DNA from: Hydrogenophaga pseudoflava NBRC 102511
GTDB taxonomy: Bacteria; Pseudomonadota; Gammaproteobacteria; Burkholderiales; Burkholderiaceae_C
Direction: 5' to 3'
Assembly (NCBI RefSeq): GCF_001592285.1
Contig: NZ_BCWQ01000001.1
Coordinates: 372,001 to 436,000, forward strand
Length of the DNA stretch: 64,000 nucleotides
The notes under the pieces were generated by a model. That model saw only the letters and a program-made list of their open reading frames with translations, was not told where the DNA came from and did not search any database. The position numbers and the translations under genes were made by a program. Shown piece after piece: positions 46,175 through 57,589 of the stretch. The first letter of the stretch is position 1. Every line of letters starts with the position of its first letter.

Positions 46175-47524
46175 TCAGGGGCTCAGCGGTTCGGTGCGGG
46201 AGGTGAACAGCGGCAGGTGCACGCGCACCGTCAGCCCCCCGCCGGGTGTGTCGGCCAGTTCCACCCTGCCGCCGTGCAGGGCCGCAATCTCGCCGACGAT
46301 GGACAGGCCCAGGCCACTGCCTTTGCCGTCGCCGGGCGAGAGCCGGACGAAACGTTCCAGCACCCGCGCGCGGTCCTCCGGTGCGATGCCGGTGCCGTTG
46401 TCGCTGACCTCCAGTACCGCGGCCCCGCCATCGACGTGCAAGCCCACGTCGATGCGCACCGGCCCCGGGTTGTGGGTCAGCGCATTGCCGATCAGGTTGT
46501 CGACCAGGGTGCGCAGCGCATGCGGGTCGCCGACCAGGGACACCGGCTCGGCGCTCACCAGTCCCAGGTCGCAGCCCTGCTGTTCGGCGCGCGCCGAAAA
46601 GCCGGCGACGGCCTCGCGCAGCAGATCGTCCAGCCGCAGGGTCTGCTGCTGGGCCGTCTGCGCTTCGGGCTCCAGGCGTGCGAGCTGGAGCAGCTGGAAG
46701 GCCAGCCGGGAGGCCCGTTCGATGCCCGCATCCAGCTGGTCCAGCGCACCCTCCCATTCGCCCGGCCTGGAGCGCCGGACCAGCTGCGCCTGCAGCTTGA
46801 CCACGGCCAGTGGTGTATTGAGCTCGTGCGCGGCGTCGGCCAGGAAGCGGCGCTGGTGGTTGAGCATATGCTCGATGCGGGCCAGCAGCTGGTTGAGCGT
46901 GTCGGCCAGTGGCGCCACCTCGGCGGGCAGGCCGGAGGTGTCGATGGGCTGCAGGCCTTCCGGGTCGCTGCGGGCGATGTCGCTGCGCAGCTGTTCCAGC
47001 GGCAGCAGCACGCGGTCGACGCCCGTGCTGGTGAGCACCGCCAGCACCAGCACCAGCAGCACCAGCGGAATCAGCAGCCATGGGGTGAGTGAGTAGAAGT
47101 GCTGGCGCCGGATCTTGGTGGTGACCGCCACCTGAACGATGCGCCGGTCGTGCGCCTGTGTGTACACACGCCAGCTTTCGCCCTCCCAGGTGACGATGTT
47201 GTGTCCCGGACGCTGCAGGGGCGGGCCGACATCGGCCAGCGAGGAATAGACCAGCTGGCCCGAGTGGTCCCAGATCTGGCTGACGAACTGGTCGAGGTCG
47301 TCATCGGCCAGTGCGGTCGAGGGCAGCGGCGCCGGGGGTTGAGCGGGCGCGGCCTCGTCGTGGCGCACCACCGTCTGGGCGATCTGCTCCAGACCCATGT
47401 CGCGTACATTGTTGAAGCCGCTCCAGGTCAGCCGCGCGGTCAGGAAACCGACCACCAGGGTGGTGATCAGCACCGAGGAGATCAGCCAGATCAGCAGCTG
47501 GGAGCGGATCGAGCGCAGTTTCAA
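46175..47524 (-). CDS. Sensor histidine kinase (TctE/QseC-like)
   Basis: A 449-residue membrane kinase with spans near residues 9-27 and 148-168 around a periplasmic domain of about 120 residues. HAMP-like linker, HisKA with FLADAAHELNTPLAVVKLQ, and HATPase boxes DNLIGNALTHNPGP, DNGTGIAPEDRARVLERF and GSGLGLSIVGEIAALHGG. Its ATG overlaps the stop of the response regulator gene upstream (ATGA). The gene partner places it in the OmpR-class two-component systems; the signal is unknown, and organic acids or metals are both possible in this subgroup. Confidence 0.9.
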   Translation of the reverse strand: MKLRSIRSQLLIWLISSVLITTLVVGFLTARLTWSGFNNVRDMGLEQIAQTVVRHDEAAPAQPPAPLPSTALADDDLDQFVSQIWDHSGQLVYSSLADVGPPLQRPGHNIVTWEGESWRVYTQAHDRRIVQVAVTTKIRRQHFYSLTPWLLIPLVLLVLVLAVLTSTGVDRVLLPLEQLRSDIARSDPEGLQPIDTSGLPAEVAPLADTLNQLLARIEHMLNHQRRFLADAAHELNTPLAVVKLQAQLVRRSRPGEWEGALDQLDAGIERASRLAFQLLQLARLEPEAQTAQQQTLRLDDLLREAVAGFSARAEQQGCDLGLVSAEPVSLVGDPHALRTLVDNLIGNALTHNPGPVRIDVGLHVDGGAAVLEVSDNGTGIAPEDRARVLERFVRLSPGDGKGSGLGLSIVGEIAALHGGRVELADTPGGGLTVRVHLPLFTSRTEPLSP

Positions 47525-48183
47525 GGCTGCTGCACCAGCTTGTAGCCCACCCCGCGCACATTGACGATCCAGGGCTCACCGAGCTTGCGGCGCAGGTGGT
47601 GCAGGTGCACCTCCACGGCGTTGCTGGAAATGTCTTCGCTCCAGCCATACAGCTGCTTCTCCAGCTGCTCGACCGAGAGCACCACCCCAGGCTGCCGGGC
47701 GAAGGTGGTCAGCAGGTCGAACTCGCGTTGCGACAGCGCCAGCTGCTTGCCCCCCAGCAGGGCCTCGCGCTCGGCCGGCCGCACCTCCAGGCGCCCCAGC
47801 TGGATGTGGGCGCTGGCGCGCCCGCCCTGGCGGCGCGCCAGCGCATGGATGCGCGCGCACAGTTCGTCCAGGTCGAAGGGTTTGGTCAGGTAGTCGTCGG
47901 CGCCCTGGTTGAGCCCGGCCACGCGGTCGGGCACGGCATCGCGCGCAGTCACCAGCATCACCGGGGTCGTCTGGCCCTCGTTGCGCATCCATCGCAGGAT
48001 CTGCAGCCCATCGGGCTTCGGCAGGCCGATGTCCAGCAGCACCACGTCGTAGCTGCGGCGGCCCAGGGCGTCGACGACCTGGTCACCGGTCTTGGCCCAG
48101 TCCACCTGGAACCCGGCCAGATCCAGCCCTTTTTCCATGCTGGCACCCAGCATCACATCGTCTTCGGCAAGCAGCAGTTTCAT
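47521..48183 (-). CDS. OmpR-family response regulator (TctD/QseB-like)
   Basis: A 220-residue regulator. Receiver domain with LLAEDDVMLG, the phosphorylated Asp51 in VVLLDIGLPKPDGL, VTARDAV and YLTKPFDLDEL; winged helix with LALSQREFDLLTTFARQPG and AVEVHLHHLRRKLGEPWIVNVRGVGY. It is the first gene of a two-gene operon with the kinase, transcribed from the gap downstream of the helicase terminator. No target site was recognised nearby. Confidence 0.92.
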   Translation of the reverse strand: MKLLLAEDDVMLGASMEKGLDLAGFQVDWAKTGDQVVDALGRRSYDVVLLDIGLPKPDGLQILRWMRNEGQTTPVMLVTARDAVPDRVAGLNQGADDYLTKPFDLDELCARIHALARRQGGRASAHIQLGRLEVRPAEREALLGGKQLALSQREFDLLTTFARQPGVVLSVEQLEKQLYGWSEDISSNAVEVHLHHLRRKLGEPWIVNVRGVGYKLVQQP

Positions 48184-48217
48184 GGTGTGGACCTCTGATT
48201 GCGCAATGGTACCGACG

Positions 48218-48242
48218 AAAAAAAGGCGGGCATGTGCCCGCC
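48218..48242 (-). terminator. Rho-independent terminator of the DEAD-box helicase gene
   Basis: Minus strand: GGCGGGCA, 2-base loop, TGCCCGCC, then seven T. It lies 29 bp after the helicase stop and 35 bp upstream of the response regulator start, separating the two units. Confidence 0.92.
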
Positions 48243-48270
48243 GTGCTGCCGATCGGACCGAAAAACGAAC

Positions 48271-50043
48271 TCAGCGGATGCGGCCGTAGCTGGTGCGCAG
48301 CGGATCGGCACCGCCGCCGTTGCCACCGCGCTGTCCACCACCGCCCTTGTTCTTGTTGCGGTTGCCGGTGCGCATCGAATCGATGCTGGTGCGCAGCGGA
48401 TCAGGCTGGCCGCCCGGCGAGGCGGCGCGGGCGCGCGGTTCCCGGATGCGCAGGCTGCCCAGGTGGGCATTGGGGCCGGGCTGGCGCTCGGGGCGGTCTT
48501 CGCCTTCGTAGCGGTCTTCGCGCGGTGCGCGCGGCGTGCGCTCCTGGTGCTGGCGCGGCTGACCGTTGTGATTGGGGTTGCCGTTTGCGTTGGCCTGGCG
48601 CGGTTGTCCGTTGCCGCCCCCACCGCCACGGCGGTTGCGGTTGCGGCGCCGGCCTTCGCCCTGGCCCTCGGCGGGGGGCTGGCCCTCACCGGATTCGGCG
48701 CGCTGGCGCGGCTGGCCACCGCCGTTGTTGTTGCTGCGTCCGCTGTTGCCGCCCTCGGCCTTCTTCTCGCGGATGCGGGTCATCATTTCCTGGCGTGCGG
48801 CCTTGGCGGCGGCGGCCATCACGTCGCGGCTGGGCGGCTTGCCCGCGCCGCCCCAGATGGTCTGGCGGCCCATGGCGATGGGTTCGGCCTTCTCACCCGG
48901 CTCGGGCATGAACTCCTGGAAGATCTCCACCGGAATCTGCTGCTTGGTGAAGCGCTCGATGTCCATCATGAAGCCTTCTTCGTCCAGGCTCACGAGGTTG
49001 ACCGCCTGGCCTTCGCGGCCGGCACGGCCGGTGCGGCCGATGCGGTGCACGTAGTCTTCGCAGACGTTGGGGATCTCGTAGTTGACGACGTGTGGCAGCT
49101 CGTCGATGTCGATGCCGCGGGCCGCGATGTCGGTGGCCACCAGGGCGCGGATCTCGCCGCTCTTGAAGTCGGCCAGTGCCTGGGTGCGGGCGCCTTGGCT
49201 CTTGTTGCCGTGCAGCGCCATGGCCTTGATGCCGTTCTTGGTCAGGTAGTCGGCCACGTTGTTGGCGCCGAACTTGGTGCGGGTGAAGACCAGCACCTGG
49301 CTCCAGTTGTGCTGGTTGATGATGTGCACCAGCAGCGCCTTCTTCTTGCCGCGGCCCACGGGGTGGATCACCTGGGTGATGCGCTGCACCGTGGTGTTGC
49401 GCGGGGTCACCTGGATGCTCTGCGGGTCCTTGAGCAGGTTGTTGGCCAGGTCGCGGATCTCGTCGCTGAAGGTGGCCGAGAACAGCAGGCTCTGCTTGCT
49501 CTGGGGCAGCAGGGCCAGCACCTTCTTCACGTCGTGGATGAAGCCCATGTCGAGCATGCGGTCGGCTTCGTCGAGCACCAGGATCTGCACCTGCGAGAGG
49601 TCCAGGAAGCCCTGCTGCTGCAGGTCCAGCAGGCGGCCGGGGGTGGCCACCAGGATGTCCACGCCCTTTTTCATGGCGTTGATCTGCGGGTTCATTCCGA
49701 CGCCACCGAAGACCACGGTGGAGGTCAGCGACAGGTGCTTGCCGTAGACACGCACGGACTCTTCCACCTGGGCCGCGAGTTCGCGGGTCGGCGTGAGCAC
49801 CAGGGCGCGGATGGCGTTGCCACCAAAGCGGTTCTGGCCGCGCTCGCCCTGCGAGAGGCGCTGCAGCATCGGCAGGGTGAAGGCAGCGGTCTTGCCGGTG
49901 CCGGTCTGGGCGCCACCGAGCAGGTCGCGGCCGGCCAGGACGGCCGGGATGGCCTCAACCTGGATGGGGGTGGGGGTCTCGTAACCGTGCTCGCGCACAG
50001 CTTGCACGATGGCCGGAGCCAGGTTCAGATCTTCGAATTTCAT
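48271..50043 (-). CDS. rhlE: DEAD-box RNA helicase (RhlE-like)
   Basis: A 590-residue ATP-dependent RNA helicase. The core has [26 protein letters not shown] (Q motif), [62 protein letters not shown] and [11 protein letters not shown]. From about residue 390 the tail is low-complexity, rich in Gly, Arg, Asn and Gln, and would bind RNA non-specifically. Near its end DPLRTS occurs twice, 36 residues apart. Such enzymes act in ribosome assembly and RNA decay, often at low temperature. ATG 50043 is the start; the ORF could extend by one TTG codon. A 305-bp gap precedes it. Confidence 0.93.
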   Translation of the reverse strand: MKFEDLNLAPAIVQAVREHGYETPTPIQVEAIPAVLAGRDLLGGAQTGTGKTAAFTLPMLQRLSQGERGQNRFGGNAIRALVLTPTRELAAQVEESVRVYGKHLSLTSTVVFGGVGMNPQINAMKKGVDILVATPGRLLDLQQQGFLDLSQVQILVLDEADRMLDMGFIHDVKKVLALLPQSKQSLLFSATFSDEIRDLANNLLKDPQSIQVTPRNTTVQRITQVIHPVGRGKKKALLVHIINQHNWSQVLVFTRTKFGANNVADYLTKNGIKAMALHGNKSQGARTQALADFKSGEIRALVATDIAARGIDIDELPHVVNYEIPNVCEDYVHRIGRTGRAGREGQAVNLVSLDEEGFMMDIERFTKQQIPVEIFQEFMPEPGEKAEPIAMGRQTIWGGAGKPPSRDVMAAAAKAARQEMMTRIREKKAEGGNSGRSNNNGGGQPRQRAESGEGQPPAEGQGEGRRRNRNRRGGGGGNGQPRQANANGNPNHNGQPRQHQERTPRAPREDRYEGEDRPERQPGPNAHLGSLRIREPRARAASPGGQPDPLRTSIDSMRTGNRNKNKGGGGQRGGNGGGADPLRTSYGRIR

Positions 50044-50348
50044 CAATGAGAGGCACCCGTCCAGGGCGCTGGGGGCATCTGCCTGTGCGGTTGCCGAAGC
50101 AACTGTTCAGTTGAAGGCAGACGGGGTCTACAAAGCGGGTGGCAGGACCAGGAACTGGGGGCCGACCCTCCGGCGGGGTTGCCGGTGTTGCGGGCCACTG
50201 ATGCGACGCAACGGGGCGTATTGTCGCACGTCTTGCCCAGCGACCGTCTGGAGAATTGCGGGAGCCGGCTGTCAGTGCCTGTCTCCATAATGTCGGTCCG
50301 CCCTCACGCCGGCCCCGGCCGGGACGATCCCACCCTCCACGAGAAGCC
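50044..50348. other. Divergent intergenic region between the helicase and DUF1631 genes
   Basis: 305 bp without a recognisable gene. It holds an inverted repeat TGCGAC (50202-50207) and GTCGCA (50223-50228) with a 15-base spacer. The helicase leader could be up to 300 bases long, as is common for cold-inducible helicase genes. I see no convincing promoter motif, tRNA or riboswitch. Confidence 0.4.
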
Positions 50349-52511
50349 ATGGATTCGCACAAGTTGATCCGGTCCGGTGTGGCCAATGACGCGGGAAAGC
50401 TGCGCCCGACACTCCAGCATTGCCTGGAGGCCGCTCTGTCGATCGCCGACACCATGATCGACGAGCTGCTGGCGCAGCTGGAGGCGGTGGCCGACCCGGA
50501 CCGCCTGGCCAACCTGCCCATGGAACTGGAGCATGTGGACGTGGGGCAGATCGACCGCTGGATCCACGAAGCCGATGCCATCAAGCGCACCTGGTCGCAG
50601 CAGCTGCGCCAGGTCTTCTACCACGGCGAGGTCCAGGACCCGGACCTGCATGCCACGGTGCGTTTTGACGATCTGCGGCTGCTGGACGACCGGCAACTGG
50701 ACGCCAGCATCGAATTCGCCATCGCCGAGCAGGCGCTGACCAAGTCCACGCAGGAACTGCTGCCGCGTCTGAACGCCCTGGTGAGCAACCTCATGGGCTG
50801 GCTCACGGTGCAGCCCGACCTGAACCCGCTGCGACCCTCGGCCTACGCCCGGGCGCTGCGCGCGGTGATGGTCCAGCACGTGTCCGATCCGCACCAGCGC
50901 ACCGCACTGTTCGTGCCGGTGGCCGGCATCATGGGCGAGAGCCTGCGGCAGGTGTACCGCGAACTGATCCAGTGGCTGATGGCGCACGGCGTCGAGCCAC
51001 TCGAGAACACCACGCAGTCGCTGCAGGCCGACAAGGCGCCGCGCAATGCGGTGGGCCGCACCCTGCTGACGCTGAGCCGGCTGCGCCAGTTGCTGGCCGG
51101 GGATCTCAATGGCGAGCAGGAAGGCGGGCAGATCTTCCTGCACACGGTGCCGGCGTCGATGTCGGCGCTGGAGGACCTGGGGCTCATCGAGCCCCTGATG
51201 CAGCGCCTGCGCCAGCGGCCGGAACGGGCCGCTGGTCAGGGTCCTGTGGCCGAGCTGCCGGTGGTCTCGGGCCATCAGCTGGGCCGGCTGCTGGGCCAGG
51301 AGGTGGTTCGCCTCATGCTGGACAACCTGACGCAGGACGAGCGCCTGCTGCCGGCCATCCGCCAGCAGATCGGACTGCTCGAACCCTCGCTGACCCGGCT
51401 CTCGCAGGCCGACCCCCGCTTCTTCAGCGACCGGCAGCACCCCGCGCGCCAGCTGCTGGAGAGCATCACGCAGCGCAGCCTGGGCTACCAGAGCCAGAGC
51501 GAAGACGGTTTCAGCGACCTGCTGCGATCGGTGACCGGCGCAGTGCGTTCGCTGCAGCGCGTCGACGCCAGCGAAGAGGTGTTTGCCCGTCTGCTCAAAC
51601 GCCTGCGCCGCCGCTGGGAAGAGGACGACGCCCGCAAGAACCAGCGGCGGGCCGAGGCGGCGCGTGCGCTGCTGCACGCCGAGCAGCGGCAGGTGCTGGC
51701 CGAGCGGCTGGCCGCCGATTTCCAGCAGCGCATGCAGGACAAGGACGTGCCGGAGTTCGTGCAGCGCTTTCTCACCGGTCCCTGGGCCCAGGTGCTGGCC
51801 GAAACGCAGCTCGAAGGCAGCCTGCCGGGCAACGAGGGCGATTCGCTGGACGTGGTCGCCGACGACCTGATCTGGAGCGTGCAGCCGGCCCTGATCCGGC
51901 GCGACACCGACCGACTGGCGCGGCTGGTGCCCCGCCTGCTGGGCCAGATGCGCCAGGGCCTGCAGCGCATTGCCTACCCCGCCGAACTCACCGGCCAGTT
52001 CTTCGACGCGCTGGTGACGGTGCATGAAAAAGCCTTCGACGTGCCCACGCTGACCGACGCGTCCGGGGCCGGGGCGGAGGTCGACGCCCTCGACGATCCG
52101 ATCACCCTGGGCATGTCGGTCGAGGAGCTGCCCATCGACGATTCGTTCTGGATCGCGGGCAAGGAGGCCGAAGACGCCGGTTTTGTGGAGGCCGAGACCG
52201 GCCCCATGCCCCTCGAAGGACTGAACGTCGTCGAAATGGACCTGGCGCCTGGCGCCTGGGTCGACCTCAAGGTGCAGGGCGAGTGGCTGCGGGCCCAGCT
52301 GACCTGGACCAGCCCGCGGGGCGGCCTGTTCATGTTCATCTCCGCCAATGGCCTGGCCCATTCCATGACCCGGCGCACGCTGGAGAAGCTGCTGGGCAAG
52401 GACGCCCTGCGCATCATCTCCCGCGGCGGGGTGGTCGAGGGGGCGCTGGACGCGGTGGCCCAGCAGGCCCTGCGCAACGCGCAGGAGGCCGATCCGGACA
52501 CCGGTCTCTGA
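50349..52511 (+). CDS. DUF1631 protein, first copy
   Basis: A 720-residue cytoplasmic protein, largely helical, of the DUF1631 family (often mislabelled thymidine phosphorylase). A conserved block LSQADPRFFSDRQHPARQLLESITQRSLGY lies near residue 360. A C-terminal beta-rich domain of about 100 residues (LAPGAWVDLKVQGEWLRAQL, GGLFMFISANGLAHSMTRRTLEKLL) resembles the PilZ-like end of these proteins. Function unknown; such architecture could bind a nucleotide messenger, but no RxxxR PilZ signature is clear. A paralogue lies at 55495-57567. It is followed 27 bp later by an unrecognised 185-residue protein. Confidence 0.85.
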   Translation: MDSHKLIRSGVANDAGKLRPTLQHCLEAALSIADTMIDELLAQLEAVADPDRLANLPMELEHVDVGQIDRWIHEADAIKRTWSQQLRQVFYHGEVQDPDLHATVRFDDLRLLDDRQLDASIEFAIAEQALTKSTQELLPRLNALVSNLMGWLTVQPDLNPLRPSAYARALRAVMVQHVSDPHQRTALFVPVAGIMGESLRQVYRELIQWLMAHGVEPLENTTQSLQADKAPRNAVGRTLLTLSRLRQLLAGDLNGEQEGGQIFLHTVPASMSALEDLGLIEPLMQRLRQRPERAAGQGPVAELPVVSGHQLGRLLGQEVVRLMLDNLTQDERLLPAIRQQIGLLEPSLTRLSQADPRFFSDRQHPARQLLESITQRSLGYQSQSEDGFSDLLRSVTGAVRSLQRVDASEEVFARLLKRLRRRWEEDDARKNQRRAEAARALLHAEQRQVLAERLAADFQQRMQDKDVPEFVQRFLTGPWAQVLAETQLEGSLPGNEGDSLDVVADDLIWSVQPALIRRDTDRLARLVPRLLGQMRQGLQRIAYPAELTGQFFDALVTVHEKAFDVPTLTDASGAGAEVDALDDPITLGMSVEELPIDDSFWIAGKEAEDAGFVEAETGPMPLEGLNVVEMDLAPGAWVDLKVQGEWLRAQLTWTSPRGGLFMFISANGLAHSMTRRTLEKLLGKDALRIISRGGVVEGALDAVAQQALRNAQEADPDTGL

Positions 52512-52538
52512 CACGGCGGACCCGCGCAGGTTTTTCTC

Positions 52539-53096
52539 TTGACCACGACCACCTTCGGCTACGACCCGGCGCAGGACCGCATCTGGATGCGGGTGCACGA
52601 TCAGGACGTCACGCTCTGGCTGACCCGGCGCATGGTGCGCAGCATCCTGGGGCCCATGCTGAAGGTGTTCGAGGAGTCCACTCCAGGGCAGCAGGGCGGC
52701 GCCGCACCCCGGGCGCGGGCGTCGATCGAGCACCAGCTGTCGCTGCACGAGGCCGCCCCGGGCCAGCGACCGGCGCAGATCCGGGCGGGCCGCGAACAGC
52801 CCGGCCAGGAGAGCGACCCGCAGCGGCGCCTGTGCACCCGGATCACGACCCAGGCCGCGCCCCAGGGCGTCACCCTGAACTTCGAAACCGGCGCCGGCCC
52901 GCTGGTGCTGCGGCTCAGCCGCAAGGGCATGCACCTGTGGTACCGGGGGCTCGCGCTGGTGCTCCCGCAGACCCACTGGAACCTGCCCGAGCCGCTGCCG
53001 GAGTGGCTGCAGGAGCCCATGACACCCGCAGCGGTGCGGGACCTGCTGGACCGCCCGCTGCCGCCCGACCTCGACAAACCGGCCTCCGGGCGATAA
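52539..53096 (+). CDS. Protein of unknown function following the first DUF1631 gene
   Basis: A 185-residue soluble protein that I do not recognise. N-terminal TTTTFGYDPAQDRIWMRVHDQDVTLWLTRRM and C-terminal ITTQAAPQGVTLNFETGAGPLVLRLSRKGMHLWY look like two beta-rich halves around a Gln/Arg/Pro-rich, probably disordered middle. Only a TTG start (52539) is available near the beginning; a downstream ATG would remove the conserved-looking N-terminus. It lies between a DUF1631 gene and ettA, same strand, with gaps of 27 and 75 bp. Confidence 0.6.
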   Translation: MTTTTFGYDPAQDRIWMRVHDQDVTLWLTRRMVRSILGPMLKVFEESTPGQQGGAAPRARASIEHQLSLHEAAPGQRPAQIRAGREQPGQESDPQRRLCTRITTQAAPQGVTLNFETGAGPLVLRLSRKGMHLWYRGLALVLPQTHWNLPEPLPEWLQEPMTPAAVRDLLDRPLPPDLDKPASGR

Positions 53097-53171
53097 TCCC
53101 TGGTTTTCCCCTTTGCCCCATCCGGTGCCTTTCGCCGGAACAACGCGCCTTCACCAGCGAGCTCATCAGCC

Positions 53172-54833
<1,662 letters not shown>

Positions 54834-54841
54834 CGCCCGCC

Positions 54842-55393
54842 ATGGATGTGACCGACGAACAGGTTCTCGCCGACACCCGCCGCTGGATCGAGAAGGCGGT
54901 GATCGGGCTGAACCTGTGTCCGTTTGCCCGTTCGGTGTACGTGAAGAACCAGGTGCGCATCGTGGTCAGCCGCGCGCGGCACCTGGACGCCTTCCTGGAC
55001 GAGCTGGACCGCGAGCTGGACCTGCTGGTGAACACGCCGGCCGAAGAGATCGACACCACGCTGCTGGTGCACCCCACGCTGTTCCCGGACTTCGAGGTCT
55101 TCAACGACTTCATGAACGTGGTGGACGACGTGGTGGCCGAACACGAGCTCGAAGGCGTGATCCAGGTGGCCAACTTCCACCCGCAGTTCCTGTTCGATGG
55201 AGAGGCGGCGGACGACCCCAGCCACTTCACCAACCGCGCGCCGTACCCCACGCTGCACCTGCTGCGCGAGGACAGCGTGGAGCGCGCGGTGGCCAGCGAG
55301 GGCGGGGACGCCGAGAAGATCGTGGAACGCAACATCGCCACGTTGCGCACGCTGGGCGCCGAGGGCTGGAAAGCCTTGCTTTCTAAGCCCTGA
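54842..55393 (+). CDS. DUF1415 protein
   Basis: A 183-residue cytoplasmic protein with the family features TRRWIEKAVIGLNLCPFARSVY (a single conserved Cys), TTLLVHPTLFPDFEVFNDF, GVIQVANFHPQFLFDG and NRAPYPTLHLLREDSVERAV. The family is widespread in proteobacteria and uncharacterised; the Cys-Pro and the histidines suggest a redox or metal site, which is speculation. It lies 8 bp after ettA and is surely co-transcribed with it. Confidence 0.9.
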   Translation: MDVTDEQVLADTRRWIEKAVIGLNLCPFARSVYVKNQVRIVVSRARHLDAFLDELDRELDLLVNTPAEEIDTTLLVHPTLFPDFEVFNDFMNVVDDVVAEHELEGVIQVANFHPQFLFDGEAADDPSHFTNRAPYPTLHLLREDSVERAVASEGGDAEKIVERNIATLRTLGAEGWKALLSKP

Positions 55394-55494
55394 ACTGCGC
55401 GAAATTCCAGGGCTGATCCGGGCTTTGTCGCCCGGAGGGGTTGCCCACAATCCTCGGTCATGAGGTCCCGACCGAACGATCTGTGCTCCACCCC

Positions 55495-57567
55495 ATGAAC
55501 GCCCGCACCTACACCCCCTTCGACAGCTGCCTGAAGGCCGCGCTGGTCCTGTCCGCCGACTGGATTCCGCGCTGGCTGGACCAGTTGCAGGCCGCTCTGG
55601 TGCAGCGGGAAGCTGCGGCGGGCGCCTCGCACGAGAAGCGCGGCTTTGGACATGCGCGCTCGGTGCTGATGGCATGCCGGGACCGGCTCGAAGTCCGCCT
55701 GGTGACGGCGTTTGCCAGCGCGGTTCACGCCGACGTGGCGCGCGACCGCGGCTCGCCAACGGCCTCCCCACGCAAGCCGAGGGTCGCGCTGAGCATGGAC
55801 GACCTGACACTGATGGACCACGGCCAGGTGCAGGCCTCGGTGGAGCTGGCCCGGCTGCAGCAGGTGGTCAGGATGGCGGTGGACGACGAACTGATCACAC
55901 TGGACGCGCTGCTCAGCGCCGCGCGCGGCCTGCGCACCGTGCGTGCCGAGGCCAACCCCTTGCGCCCCGATGTCGTCATCGACACCCTGATGGCGGCGCT
56001 GACCAAACTGCGCATTGACGAGACGGCCCGGCTGCACTGGCTGCACGCGGGGGCTGTGCCACTGGGGCAGGAACTCGGCTGGTTCTATGCCGCGCTGGTG
56101 AGGCATCTGGAAGCGGACGGTGTGCAGCCGGCCGGCTATGTGGTGGTACCCACGGTGCTGCCGGTGCGCCCGGCCCGCGCGCCTGCCGACGATCAGGTTG
56201 AAGAACCCGCATCCGAAGCAGTCGCTGCGGACGCCCCGCTGGTGTTGACGCTGGACCACCTGCACCGGCTGCTGGTGGGCAACCTGGCCCAGGGCGGTGC
56301 CGGCGTGTCCGACCATGGCGCATCGGGTTCGGGCAATGCCCTGGTGCGGACGCTGGCGGCCGAGGTGGTGACGCTGATGCTGCGCACGATCGCCGAAGAC
56401 CGGCGGCTGCTGACGCCTGTGCGGGATCTGGTGATGCAGCTCAAGCCTGCGCTGCTGCACCTGGCCAAGACCGATCCGCGCTTCTTCGCCGACCGCGACA
56501 ACCCGGCCCGCCGTCTGCTGGACGCGATCACCGCGCGCAGCCTGGCCTACATCCACGAGCAGGACACCGGGTTCGGCGAGTTCGCCGGGCAGGTGCTGCA
56601 CACGGTGCAGTCGCTGCAGACGCCGTCGGCCGACCTGCCCGAGCGCGTGATGGCCTGCATGCAGCGCATGGAGTCCCTGGGGCTGACCGACCAGGGCCCG
56701 GCCATGCAGACCCTGGTGCGCGTCGAACAGCGGCACCTGCTGGCCGAGCGCGTGGCGCGGGAGATCCGGGCACGGGACGACTTCGCCCGCGCGCCCGCCC
56801 TGGTCAAGCGCTTTCTGTGTGGACCCTGGGCGCAGGCGGTGGCACATGCCCGCCTGTCGGCCGACATTCTGGGGGAGCTGGCGACACAACACGATCTGCT
56901 GGAGGTGCGCGATGTGCCTTCGGAGCGCTACATGGACATCCTCACCGACCTGCTCTGGTCCTGCCAGCTCGCGCAGGCCAGCCAGAACCGGGCGCGCCTG
57001 GTGCGCGTGGTGCCGGTGGTGCTGCGCACGCTGCGGGAAGGGCTGGACGCGATCGACTTTCCCCGCCCGCAGGCCGAGTCCTTCTTCCAGGCCCTGATGG
57101 GTCTGCACGAGGCGGCCTACAAGTCGCACCGCAGCGGCGGGATGATGAAAACGAGCCTGCGCCACCAGGAGCAGCCGGTGGCCACAGCGGAACCCTGGTT
57201 GCAGGGCCACGAGGCCCGGGAGTCCGGGTTCATCGACACCCAGCTGATGGTCACCGAGTTCGCGGACACCGAGCCGGCCACCTGCCAGCAGCCGTTGGGC
57301 AGCGGGGACACGTTGGCGGTGGGCGCCTGGATCGAGCTGCAATACCCGGACCATGTGCAGCGCTGCCAGCTGCGCTGGGCGAGTCCGCACCGCACGCTGT
57401 TCCTGTTCGCCACCGCCGAAGGGCAGTCGGTGTCGCTCACCCGGCAGGGCATGGACCGCCTGGAGGCCAGCAGCCATCTGCGGGTGGTGGCCGAACACGG
57501 TGTGGTGGACGAAGCCCTCGCGGCCGTGGCCCGCCTGGCCTGGGTCAACTCGGGCCGGCTGGCCTGA
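55495..57567 (+). CDS. DUF1631 protein, second copy
   Basis: A 690-residue paralogue of 50349-52511. The diagnostic block LAKTDPRFFADRDNPARRLLDAITARSLAY aligns directly to the first copy, as do LVKRFLCGPWAQAVAHARLS and the C-terminal GAWIELQYPDHVQRCQLRWASPHRTLFLFA beta-rich domain. The rest has drifted, including much of the N-terminal third. No membrane segment. Function unknown. ATG 55495 is chosen for its family-like MNARTYTPFDSCLKAALV. It ends 22 bp before the convergent TAXI gene. Confidence 0.85.
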   Translation: MNARTYTPFDSCLKAALVLSADWIPRWLDQLQAALVQREAAAGASHEKRGFGHARSVLMACRDRLEVRLVTAFASAVHADVARDRGSPTASPRKPRVALSMDDLTLMDHGQVQASVELARLQQVVRMAVDDELITLDALLSAARGLRTVRAEANPLRPDVVIDTLMAALTKLRIDETARLHWLHAGAVPLGQELGWFYAALVRHLEADGVQPAGYVVVPTVLPVRPARAPADDQVEEPASEAVAADAPLVLTLDHLHRLLVGNLAQGGAGVSDHGASGSGNALVRTLAAEVVTLMLRTIAEDRRLLTPVRDLVMQLKPALLHLAKTDPRFFADRDNPARRLLDAITARSLAYIHEQDTGFGEFAGQVLHTVQSLQTPSADLPERVMACMQRMESLGLTDQGPAMQTLVRVEQRHLLAERVAREIRARDDFARAPALVKRFLCGPWAQAVAHARLSADILGELATQHDLLEVRDVPSERYMDILTDLLWSCQLAQASQNRARLVRVVPVVLRTLREGLDAIDFPRPQAESFFQALMGLHEAAYKSHRSGGMMKTSLRHQEQPVATAEPWLQGHEARESGFIDTQLMVTEFADTEPATCQQPLGSGDTLAVGAWIELQYPDHVQRCQLRWASPHRTLFLFATAEGQSVSLTRQGMDRLEASSHLRVVAEHGVVDEALAAVARLAWVNSGRLA

Positions 57568-57589
57568 GAGGGTCCGTCCGCCGGGGCCT

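Noticed and set aside
44202..47081. 959-codon minus-strand frame crossing four genes
   Set aside because: It spans the ends of real genes on both strands and its translation is Arg/Ala/Gly-rich noise.
55413..55435. Terminator between the DUF1415 and second DUF1631 genes
   Set aside because: CCGGGC...GCCCGG can pair, but no T-tract follows on either strand.
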